NCBI GenBank assembly: GCA_947456845.1
Contig: CANGUJ010000015.1
Location: 1 to 22,514 of the forward strand
DNA length: 22,514 nt
Reading direction: 5' to 3'
From: Burkholderiales bacterium
GTDB taxonomy: Bacteria > Pseudomonadota > Gammaproteobacteria > Burkholderiales > JAEUOS01
This document shows, piece by piece, positions 1-7,130 of the stretch. The position numbers and the translations under genes were made by a program. Within the stretch, counting starts at the first letter, position 1. The number at the start of each line of letters is the position of its first letter. The notes beneath the pieces were generated by a model. It worked only from the letters and a program-made list of their open reading frames with translations, was not told the origin of the DNA and searched no databases.

Positions 1-33
1 GCCTTCCCGCGATGCCGGCGTGGGGCGCTTACC

Positions 34-39
34 TATAAT
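34..39 (+). promoter_or_regulatory. possible -10 box for the fused spermidine synthase gene
   Basis: A perfect TATAAT lies 29 bases before the ATG at 69. No convincing -35 hexamer is found 16-18 bases upstream, so this rests on the -10 match alone. TATAAT stands out in such GC-rich DNA but could occur by chance. Confidence 0.25.
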
Positions 40-68
40 CGCGCGTTTTCGCGTCGCCCGGATCGCCC

Positions 69-2102
69 ATGCCCTTGTTCGCCGCCACCGTGTTCCTGTC
101 GGCCTTTCTGCTGTTTCTGGTTCAGCCGCTCATCGCCAAGCAGATCCTGCCGTGGTTCGGTGGCGCCGCCGGGGTCTGGACCACCTGCCTGGTGTTCTTC
201 CAGTCGGCGCTGCTGCTGGGCTATGCCTATCCCGACCTGATCGCACGCCGCCTGGAGGGCAAAAGGCAGGTCTGGCTGCACGCACTGCTGCTGGCCGGCA
301 GTTGTGCCACGCTGCCGGTCCTCGCGTCCGAGGCATGGAAGCCTACCGGCGAGACCAACCCGATCACCGGGATTCTCGCCCTGCTCACCGCCGTGATCGG
401 CCTGCCCTATGTGATGCTCTCGACCACCAGCCCGATGGTGCAGACATGGTTCGCGCGTGCGCATCCCGGCCAAAGCCCGTACCGCCTGTTCGCCCTGTCG
501 AACCTCGCCTCGATGCTCGCGCTCATCGGCTACCCCTTCCTGATCGAACCGAACTTCGGCGTGCGCGAACAGGCGCTCGCTTGGTCCGCGCTCTACGTGG
601 CGTTCGCCGGTCTGGCGCTGGCATGCGCCATCCGCGCGGCGCGCGCCGCACCGATGGAAGCAACCGCCAGTGTGACCAGTGAAGCCGCCGCAGTGCCCCC
701 CACCACGCGCGTGCAACTCCTGTGGTGCGCGCTCTCGGCCACCGGCTCCATTCTTCTGCTCGGCATTTCCAACCATGTCACGCAGAACATCTCCTCGATA
801 CCCCTCCTCTGGGTGGTGCCGCTCGCCCTCTATCTGCTGACCTTCATCCTGTGCTTCGACGGCGACGGCTGGTACAAGCGCAAATGGTTCATGCTCGCCG
901 CCGGGGCATGGCTGGCGGCGATGGGCGCGACGCTGGTAGCACCGCAACTGAAGTTCGCGCTCAAGTTCCAGATCGCGCTGTTCTTCAGCGGCCTGTTCGT
1001 GGTGTGCATGTTGTGCCATGGCGAACTGACGCACTTGAAGCCCGCGCCGCGCTACCTGACGCGCTTCTACCTCATGGTCGCCTTGGGCGGCGCGGCCGGC
1101 GCATTCCTGGTGGGCATTGCAGCGCCCCTGCTGTTGCCTGCCTACTACGAGCTCGAACTGGGGCTCACGCTGGCCGCAGTGCTTCTGTTCCTCCGCGTGG
1201 GCGCATGGCCGGATGGCGCGAGACCGGCGGCGGTCCACCTGCGGACGGCGCGGGTGTTCGCGGGCCTCCTGGTGGCGGGCGGCATCGGCATCACCATCAC
1301 CCAGGTGGTCAACTACAGCCGCGACGCGCTATTCACCGGGCGCAATTTCTATACCGTGCTGCGCGTCAAGGAATACGGCACCGTGGGCACCGAGACCCAG
1401 AGCCGGGTGCTGGTGCACGGCGTGATCAACCACGGCGAACAGAACATGTCCGACAAGTACCGGCGCGCCGTCACCCGCTACTACGGCCATGGCTCCGGCG
1501 TCGGACGCGCCCTGCTCTCGAAGTACGATCTGCCGTCCATGAAGGTCGGCATCATCGGCCTGGGCGCCGGCGCGGTCACCGTATACGCCCGCAAGGACGA
1601 CCATTGGCGCCTCTACGAGATCAATCCCATGGTGCCGGAGATCGCGCGACGCTGGTTCACCTACCTGGGCGATTCGCCGGCGCGGCTGGAGGTGGTTCTG
1701 GGCGACGGCCGCCTGGCGATCGAACGCGAACCGGCGCAGGGCTACGACCTGCTCGCGATGGATGCCTTCACCAGCGACGCGGTGCCTGCCCACCTGATCA
1801 CCAGCGAGGCCTTCACCGCCTATGAGCGCCACCTGAAACAGGACGGGATTCTTGCGGTGCACGTGTCCAACCGCTTTCTCGACCTCGCGCCGGTAATCAA
1901 GGCGCTGGCCGACAAGCACGCCTTCCATGGCGTGATCGTCTACGAAACCAGCCCGACGGTGAGCGACTGGATCCTGCTGTCCAAGGACCCGCGGGCGCTG
2001 CAGCATGAACGCATCAGGTCGGCCGCGCAGCCGCTGCCGGCCAAGGCCGGCATGCGCCCCTGGACCGACGACTTCCACAACATCGTCCAGGTGCTGCGCT
2101 GA
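69..2102 (+). CDS. multi-pass membrane protein fused to a spermidine-synthase-like domain
   Basis: The protein has 677 residues. Its first ~400 residues contain many hydrophobic segments typical of an integral membrane domain, beginning with LFAATVFLSAFLLFLVQPLI. The last ~250 residues form a Rossmann methyltransferase-like fold of the spermidine/putrescine aminopropyltransferase family. The nucleotide-binding glycine loop GLGAG is at about 497-501, an acidic LYEINP strand follows, and MDAFTSD at about 564-570 sits where the family carries its catalytic aspartate. Proteins with this architecture are usually annotated as fused MFS/spermidine synthase; their substrate is mostly unproven and many are not true polyamine synthases. 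No speD or speE partner is nearby, so a polyamine role is not supported by context. The ATG at 69 is chosen because the hydrophobic N terminus begins there. The fold call is firm; the reaction is not. Confidence 0.88.
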   Translation: MPLFAATVFLSAFLLFLVQPLIAKQILPWFGGAAGVWTTCLVFFQSALLLGYAYPDLIARRLEGKRQVWLHALLLAGSCATLPVLASEAWKPTGETNPITGILALLTAVIGLPYVMLSTTSPMVQTWFARAHPGQSPYRLFALSNLASMLALIGYPFLIEPNFGVREQALAWSALYVAFAGLALACAIRAARAAPMEATASVTSEAAAVPPTTRVQLLWCALSATGSILLLGISNHVTQNISSIPLLWVVPLALYLLTFILCFDGDGWYKRKWFMLAAGAWLAAMGATLVAPQLKFALKFQIALFFSGLFVVCMLCHGELTHLKPAPRYLTRFYLMVALGGAAGAFLVGIAAPLLLPAYYELELGLTLAAVLLFLRVGAWPDGARPAAVHLRTARVFAGLLVAGGIGITITQVVNYSRDALFTGRNFYTVLRVKEYGTVGTETQSRVLVHGVINHGEQNMSDKYRRAVTRYYGHGSGVGRALLSKYDLPSMKVGIIGLGAGAVTVYARKDDHWRLYEINPMVPEIARRWFTYLGDSPARLEVVLGDGRLAIEREPAQGYDLLAMDAFTSDAVPAHLITSEAFTAYERHLKQDGILAVHVSNRFLDLAPVIKALADKHAFHGVIVYETSPTVSDWILLSKDPRALQHERIRSAAQPLPAKAGMRPWTDDFHNIVQVLR

Positions 2103-2121
2103 GACGGATGCGCCCGCGTTG

Positions 2122-2149
2122 TTGCGCCGCCCGCGCGGCGGGACATAAT
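2122..2149 (+). promoter_or_regulatory. possible sigma70 promoter for the lipoprotein hydrolase gene
   Basis: TTGCGC at 2122-2127 is followed after 16 bases by CATAAT at 2144-2149, 29 bases before the ATG at 2179. A GC-rich hairpin (CGCCGC at 2125-2130 with GCGGCG at 2135-2140) sits within the spacer. The -35 matches the consensus only at its first three bases, so confidence is low. Confidence 0.3.
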
Positions 2150-2178
2150 CCTCGCTTCATCCACCGAAACCGCCCGGC

Positions 2179-3048
2179 ATGACGAGCTTTCTGCGCCGCC
2201 TGTTGGTCGCATCCCTGTTGCTGGGCGCGGCGAGCGGCTGCGCCACGCTCGACAGCAAGCAGAGCGAATGGATTTTCCAGCCGGCGCGCGAGAACTGGCG
2301 CGGCTTCCAGGGGTTGCCCGCAGGCGTCGAGGAGGTCTGGCTCAAGGTACCCGGCACGCGCGATGAACAGGTGCATGGCTGGTGGGCGCCGCAGGCGGAT
2401 CCCGACGCGCCGGCGGTGCTCTACCTGCACGGCGCGCGCTGGAATCTCACCGGCTCGTCTTTCCGCATCCAGCGCTGGCGCGAGATGGGCTTCTCCGTGC
2501 TGGCGATCGACTACCGCGGCTTCGGCCAGTCCAGCGGCGCGCTGCCCACCGAGGCCCAGGCCTATGCGGATGCGGCGCTGGCCTGGGAATGGCTCAAGAC
2601 GCGCGTGCCGCAGCCGCGCCGGCGCTTCATCTACGGACATTCGCTGGGCGGCGCGGTGGCGATCGACCTGGCGACCAGGGTCGCGCCGGCCGAGGCCGCC
2701 GGGCTGGTGACCGAAGCCACCTTCACATCGGTCCCCGATGTGGTGGCCGCCTCCCGGTACGGCTGGCTGCCGGTGGGCTTCCTGATCACCCAGCGCTTCG
2801 AGGCGGCCGTGCGCATGCGCCGGGTGGCCCTGCCCACGCTCATCCTGCACGGCACCGCCGACGGCGTCATTCCGCACGGCATGGCCGACCGGCTGTTCGA
2901 GGCCGCCAACGAACCGAAGCGCCTGGTCAAGTTCGAAGGCGCCGGCCATAGCGGCCTCGCCTGGGCCGACTACGAGCGCTATCGCGCGACCATCGCCGAA
3001 TTCGTGCGCGACGCCGCGGGCGACCCGCCGCGCTACGCCGCGCGCTGA
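2179..3048 (+). CDS. lipoprotein alpha/beta hydrolase
   Basis: The protein has 289 residues and begins with a lipoprotein signal: two arginines, a hydrophobic run and a lipobox ending at Cys21 (AASGC). It is therefore probably anchored to the cell envelope. The body is an alpha/beta hydrolase. An oxyanion-region HGARWN motif is near residue 87, the nucleophile elbow GHSLGG places the serine at 155, and the acid is probably Asp228 in HGTADGVIPH. The catalytic histidine is probably His257 in GAGHSGL. All three members of the triad are present, so an active serine hydrolase is expected; the substrate cannot be read from sequence. It resembles the BEM46/FrsA-like group of small lipoprotein hydrolases. 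The gene follows the fused spermidine synthase gene by 76 bases and may have its own promoter there. Confidence 0.9.
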   Translation: MTSFLRRLLVASLLLGAASGCATLDSKQSEWIFQPARENWRGFQGLPAGVEEVWLKVPGTRDEQVHGWWAPQADPDAPAVLYLHGARWNLTGSSFRIQRWREMGFSVLAIDYRGFGQSSGALPTEAQAYADAALAWEWLKTRVPQPRRRFIYGHSLGGAVAIDLATRVAPAEAAGLVTEATFTSVPDVVAASRYGWLPVGFLITQRFEAAVRMRRVALPTLILHGTADGVIPHGMADRLFEAANEPKRLVKFEGAGHSGLAWADYERYRATIAEFVRDAAGDPPRYAAR

Positions 3049-3062
3049 CCGCGAAGCCGCAC

Positions 3063-4421
3063 ATGGACGAACAACACGACTACCTGGACCGGCTGGCGCG
3101 CTTCGTCGGCGAGACGCCCTGGGCGGCGATTCCCGCGCAGGTGCTGGCGCGCACCCGCGAAATCCTGGTCGACTCGATCGCGGTCTACGCCACCGGCATG
3201 CGCGCCCCGGAACTGACCGCCCTGGCCGACCGGCAGATCGCCGCCGGCATGCCCGGCCGCGCGTGGGTGATCGGTCACGGCCGCACCAGCAATGCGCAGG
3301 ATGCCGCCATGCTCAACGGCATCGCCGGTGCATGGCTGGATTTCGACGAGGGCAACACCCTGGCCAACGGCCATCCCGGCGTACAGGTGATTCCCGCGGC
3401 GCTGGCGGTGGCGCAGGAGCGTGGTGCAAGCGGGCGCGACCTGCTGGCCGCCATCGCCCTGTCCTACGAGGCGGTGGCGCGCATCGGGCGGGCCACCCGC
3501 GTCAAGCTGATCGTCAACCCGCATGGCACATTCGGTGTGATGGGAGCGGCGCTCGCCGTCGCGCGGCTCTCGGGCATGCCCGCCTCCCAATTGCGCAACC
3601 TGGCGAGCCTGGCGGCGTCGTCCTGCATGGCGACCAATCGCCACACCATGCAGGACGGGGCCACCGTCCGCAACTGGTACGCCGGCCACAGCGCCTTCAT
3701 GGGCCAGATGGCGGTGCGCCTGGCGCAGGCCGGCTTCAGCGGCCCGAAGGACGGCGTCAACACCACGTTCAGCCTGGTGCTGGGCGACGGCTTCGAGCCG
3801 GAGGTCGCGGTGCAGGGCCTGGGCGAGCACTGGATGCTGCCCGAGGGCTATCTCAAGCTCTATCCGACCGCGCGCTATGCCCACTCGGCCATCGACGCGC
3901 TCTTCGATGCGCTCGGCCGGGCGCCGGGCGGCACCGTCGCCCCCGAGGCGATTGAGCGCATCGACGTGCGCGCCTACAAAATGGCCGCGTTCCTGTCCAA
4001 CAAGGCGCCACGGGACTGGTTCGGCACGCGCTTCTCCGTGCCATTCGCGCTCGCGACACTGATCGTCGGCGGCCGCGATGCGCTGGCGGCGTTTTCCAAT
4101 CAGGCCGTCGCCGATCCCCACGTGCAGGCGGTGACCGCCAAGGTCGACCTCAGCGAAGATCCTGCATTCACGGCCGCGTATCCCGCCACCCAGCGGGTGG
4201 ACATCGCCATCCGGCTGAAGGACGGGCGTACGCTCGAAGGCCGTTCGGACGTCACCAGCGGCGAACCCTCCCGCCCGCATGCGCCGGCCGCGCTGGCCCG
4301 GAAGTATCTCGACCTGGCCGAGCCGCTGTGGGGCGCGGCGCGCGCCGCGCAATTGCGCGATGCGCTCATGACCATCGAGACCTGCCCCGACGTCAGCCGG
4401 CTCGCGGACTTCAACCCCTGA
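3063..4421 (+). CDS. MmgE/PrpD family protein
   Basis: The protein has 452 residues, the usual length for the MmgE/PrpD family, which includes 2-methylcitrate dehydratase and cis-aconitate decarboxylase-like enzymes. The N terminus (LARFVGETPWAAIP, then LARTREILVDSIAVYATG) is the typical helical opening. The central NRHTMQDGATVRNWYAGHSA stretch and the later LYPTARYAHSAIDAL match the conserved core. No prpB, prpC or other methylcitrate gene is nearby, so propionate breakdown is not supported. In betaproteobacteria such genes often sit beside Bug solute-binding genes, as here, where one starts 55 bases downstream. That suggests uptake and dehydration of an unknown carboxylic acid. The gene starts 14 bases after the hydrolase gene, with only a weak ribosome-binding site. 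Confidence 0.9.
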   Translation: MDEQHDYLDRLARFVGETPWAAIPAQVLARTREILVDSIAVYATGMRAPELTALADRQIAAGMPGRAWVIGHGRTSNAQDAAMLNGIAGAWLDFDEGNTLANGHPGVQVIPAALAVAQERGASGRDLLAAIALSYEAVARIGRATRVKLIVNPHGTFGVMGAALAVARLSGMPASQLRNLASLAASSCMATNRHTMQDGATVRNWYAGHSAFMGQMAVRLAQAGFSGPKDGVNTTFSLVLGDGFEPEVAVQGLGEHWMLPEGYLKLYPTARYAHSAIDALFDALGRAPGGTVAPEAIERIDVRAYKMAAFLSNKAPRDWFGTRFSVPFALATLIVGGRDALAAFSNQAVADPHVQAVTAKVDLSEDPAFTAAYPATQRVDIAIRLKDGRTLEGRSDVTSGEPSRPHAPAALARKYLDLAEPLWGAARAAQLRDALMTIETCPDVSRLADFNP

Positions 4422-4476
4422 CGGGTCAGGTAGGCGACCCGCGGCATCCGTTATTCGCACACCCTCGGAGAACACC

Positions 4477-5484
4477 ATGCACCGATTCCTGCGCCCGCTG
4501 GCCGCCCCGGCCGCCCTGGCCGCCCCGGCCGCCCTGGCCGCCCTGGCCGCCCTTGGCGTGCTCGCCGCACCGCTGGCCGCACAGACCTGGCCGACCCAAC
4601 CGGTCAAGTTCATCGTTTCCCAGTCGGCCGGCGGCAGCATCGACATCGCCGCCCGCCTGATCGGCCAGAAACTCGGCGATGCGCTCGGCAAGCAGGTGGT
4701 CATCGACAACCGCGCCGGCGCCAACGGCATGATCGCGGGGGAGGCGGCGGCACGCGCCTTGCCGGACGGATACACCTTTCTCATGACCTCGCCGTCCACC
4801 CTGACCATCAACCAGCACGTCTACAAAAAGGTGCCCTACGACGCACTGCGAGACTTCACGCCAGTCACGCAGACCACCTCGATCGTGTTTGCCCTTGTGG
4901 TGAACGCCGCCTCGCCGTATCGCAACGTGGCCGAACTTGTGGCCGCCGCCAAGGCGAGGCCCGATGCGATCCGCTACGCGTCGGCCGGCACAGGCAACCA
5001 GTCGCACCTGGCCGCCGAGATCTTCGCCGGCGCCATCGGCGCGCAGATGCTGCATGTGGCCTACAAGGGCGAGGCCCCTGCGATCACCGACCTGGTGGGC
5101 GGGCAGGTGGACATGATTTTCGGTACTGCTCCGGCGCTGCTCGGCCAGGTGAAGGCGGGCAAGCTGCGTGCCCTTGCCGTCGGCCAGCCGCGCCGCGCGA
5201 GTGCCGCCCCGGACGTGCCCTCGATCGCCGAGGCCGGCTATCCGCAGGTGCTGGTGACCGGCTGGACGGGACTGGTTGCCCCCACCGGCACGCCGGTCCC
5301 CGTGATCAGGCGCCTGCACGACGAGGTGGTCAAGGTGCTGGCCATGCCGGATGTGCGCGAAACGCTCGCCAAGGCGGGCGCCGAACCGGTCGGCAGCACC
5401 CCTGAACAGTTCGGCGAATTCATCCGCAGCGAGACGCAGAAATGGGCTGCGGCAGTCAAGCGGGCGGGGATCATGCCGGAATAA
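4477..5484 (+). CDS. Bug-type (tripartite tricarboxylate transporter) solute-binding protein
   Basis: The protein has 335 residues. A signal peptide rich in Ala, Leu and Pro ends near LAAPLAAQ, so the mature protein is periplasmic. The body has the Bug/TctC hallmarks: WPTQPVKFIVSQSAGGSID at the N terminus, GKQVVIDNRAGANGMIAGE, PDGYTFLMTS, VPYDALRDFTPVT and the late segment GKLRALAVGQPRR...DVPSIAEAGYP. Bug proteins bind small carboxylates, amides or aromatic acids. Most in betaproteobacteria are orphans, with no cognate TctAB membrane genes beside them, which is also the case here. A GGAG ribosome-binding site lies eight bases before the ATG. The signal peptide core is encoded by a 9-bp tandem repeat, described separately. 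Context pairs it with the MmgE/PrpD gene. Confidence 0.92.
   Translation: MHRFLRPLAAPAALAAPAALAALAALGVLAAPLAAQTWPTQPVKFIVSQSAGGSIDIAARLIGQKLGDALGKQVVIDNRAGANGMIAGEAAARALPDGYTFLMTSPSTLTINQHVYKKVPYDALRDFTPVTQTTSIVFALVVNAASPYRNVAELVAAAKARPDAIRYASAGTGNQSHLAAEIFAGAIGAQMLHVAYKGEAPAITDLVGGQVDMIFGTAPALLGQVKAGKLRALAVGQPRRASAAPDVPSIAEAGYPQVLVTGWTGLVAPTGTPVPVIRRLHDEVVKVLAMPDVRETLAKAGAEPVGSTPEQFGEFIRSETQKWAAAVKRAGIMPE
4501..4554 (+). repeat. six-copy 9-bp tandem repeat in a signal peptide
   Basis: Six consecutive 9-base units of GCCGCC(C)(C/T)(G/T) encode Ala-Ala-Pro or Ala-Ala-Leu in frame. The order is AAP, AAL, AAP, AAL, AAL, AAL (the last unit ends CTT). They form most of the hydrophobic core of the Bug signal peptide. 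Because the unit is a multiple of three, gain or loss of copies would change signal length without breaking the frame. Confidence 0.9.
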
Positions 5485-5490
5485 GGCAGC

Positions 5491-6459
5491 TTAGTCCGAT
5501 GGGGCGCGCTTCCGCGAGGCCAGCACAATGCCGGCACCAATCAGCAAGATCCCGACCGCGTGATGGACGTGGAATTGTTCCCCGAGGAACACCACGGCCA
5601 GCACGGTGCCGATCAGCGGCATCAGATGTACGGATTGGCCGGCGCGCGCCGCGCCGATCAGCTCCACGCCGCGATTGAAGAACAGGTAGGCCACGAACGA
5701 CGGCAGCACGGCCGTGTAGCCGATGGCGGCGTAGGAGGTCCAGCCTCCCTGCACCACCGCGCCCTGCCCCGCCTCCCAAAGGTAGAACGGCAGCATCATC
5801 AGCGAACCGATGCCCATGGCGGCCACCAGAAAACTCAGGGGGTGAACCGCCGGCCGGCGCCTGAGCAAGGGCGAATACATCGCATTGAGGAGCACGGCCG
5901 CCAGGATCCATGCATCGCCGCGATTGACCGAGAGGTGCAACAGCGTGTCCAGCGACCCGGCGCTGGCGATCGCCGCCACGCCGCCCAGCGACACCACCAC
6001 GCCCAGCGCCTGCGCGATGCCGGGGCGCTCGCCGAACAGCGTGTAGGCCCACAGGAGGATCACCACCGGCATCGACGACTGCAACAGCAGGGCATTGAGC
6101 GCCGTCGTGTAGTTGAGCCCTACATAGCACATCGTGTTGTAGGTCGCGATGCCGGTCATCGACAGCAGCAGCATCATGCGCCAGTGCCGCACAAGCAACG
6201 GCCAGTCGCGCCGTAACATCGGCCAGGCGAATCCAACCGCGATGAGAAAGGCGCCGGTCCAGCGGAAGTAAGCCAGGGTGACCGGCGGCACGTTGCCGAC
6301 GATGGCCCGGCCGATGATGATGTTGCCGGTCCAGAACAGGTTGCCCAGAAACAGCAGCGTCCAGGCGGAGGACCAGAGGCGCGAGATCAAGGAGTTCGAA
6401 GCCGTAGGGCGGGAGGGCGCAAGAACCCCGCCCCCGCCGCACCCGCGCTCATGCGCCAC
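5491..6459 (-). CDS. DMT/EamA-family permease
   Basis: This is a ten-segment drug/metabolite transporter-family membrane protein with two EamA repeats. The first begins near WTLLFLGNLFWTGNIIIGRA; the second includes VNRGDAWILAAVLLNAMYSP and ends near HAVGILLIGAGIVLASRKR. Substrate and direction are unknown. The start is uncertain. I give GTG at 6459; the frame is open back to an ATG at 6522, and a TTG at 6390 lies close to the first membrane segment. The best ribosome-binding site (AAGGGAG) points instead to an ATG at 6452 that overlaps the cupin stop as ATGA. That ATG opens a different frame that stops after 21 codons. The conflict is treated as a finding. The gene converges on the Bug gene at 5484 with only six bases between stops. 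Confidence 0.8.
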   Translation of the reverse strand: MAHERGCGGGGVLAPSRPTASNSLISRLWSSAWTLLFLGNLFWTGNIIIGRAIVGNVPPVTLAYFRWTGAFLIAVGFAWPMLRRDWPLLVRHWRMMLLLSMTGIATYNTMCYVGLNYTTALNALLLQSSMPVVILLWAYTLFGERPGIAQALGVVVSLGGVAAIASAGSLDTLLHLSVNRGDAWILAAVLLNAMYSPLLRRRPAVHPLSFLVAAMGIGSLMMLPFYLWEAGQGAVVQGGWTSYAAIGYTAVLPSFVAYLFFNRGVELIGAARAGQSVHLMPLIGTVLAVVFLGEQFHVHHAVGILLIGAGIVLASRKRAPSD

Positions 6460-7006
6460 TCCCTTGGGCGACTTCCTGCACGCGCCGCATCGAAGACCGG
6501 GTGAACTCGTTTTGCGGCGCATCCCCGCCGACCACGAACAGCAGCATGTGCTCGGCCTCGGGCTCGTCGTACGTCACGTTCTGGAAGCGGCGCGCGCATC
6601 CGGCCGGTATCGACACCGTGTCCAGCGGGCCGGCTTCGATGAAGTCGAGATCACGGCCCTCGTTCCATTCAAAGCGCCAGCGGCCCGACATCACAACAAA
6701 GGTTTCGTTGGTGTCGTGGTTGTGCATCAGCACACCCTTGCCGGGTTTGGTCTTGACGAAGCCGAGGTTGAAGCCCTCGGAGATCTTGATGGCCGCATTC
6801 GCCGAGGCGCTTTTCCCGACCGGTGAGTTCACCCCGCCCACGCCCGCGGATTCCGGAGTCTGGAAGCCGAGCACGTTGTAGACGGTCTTCTGGCATTCGG
6901 GCACGGCCGAATCCTGCAGGCCGTCGCTGAAGCCTTTCAAGTCCGTGAAACGTGCAACGCGCTTTAGCATTTCGGCCCGCGACCAGACCTTTAAGGGAGG
7001 AATCAT
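6449..7006 (-). CDS. cupin-domain protein
   Basis: The protein has 185 residues and a single cupin barrel. Cupin motif 1 is visible as HNHDTNETF, giving metal ligands His95, His97 and Glu101; motif 2 lies in PLDTVSIPAGCARRFQNVTY, where the usual histidine is not obvious. Such small cupins may be metal-dependent dioxygenases, isomerases or simple binding proteins, and no reaction can be assigned. A strong AGGAG site lies seven bases before the ATG at 7006. The gene ends by overlapping the start region of the permease gene, which suggests a two-gene operon. A weak candidate -10 (TAAGAT) lies in the 124-base gap upstream, so it may be transcribed separately from the flavoprotein gene behind it. 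Confidence 0.85.
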   Translation of the reverse strand: MIPPLKVWSRAEMLKRVARFTDLKGFSDGLQDSAVPECQKTVYNVLGFQTPESAGVGGVNSPVGKSASANAAIKISEGFNLGFVKTKPGKGVLMHNHDTNETFVVMSGRWRFEWNEGRDLDFIEAGPLDTVSIPAGCARRFQNVTYDEPEAEHMLLFVVGGDAPQNEFTRSSMRRVQEVAQGSGA

Positions 7007-7130
7007 CGGTGTTCTCCTGGCAACTTGAGTAGGCAGGCAATCTTACTGAACCTGCGGAACCATGGGAACAAGCCGATGCGGCTATTCCGGGCGGGCTTCG
7101 CGGTATGGATCCGTCAGGCAAGTCCGCAAG

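Noticed and set aside
2125..2140. GC-rich hairpin between the first two genes as an intrinsic terminator
   Set aside because: The stem is only six base pairs and no T-run follows. The bases after it look more like a -10 box.
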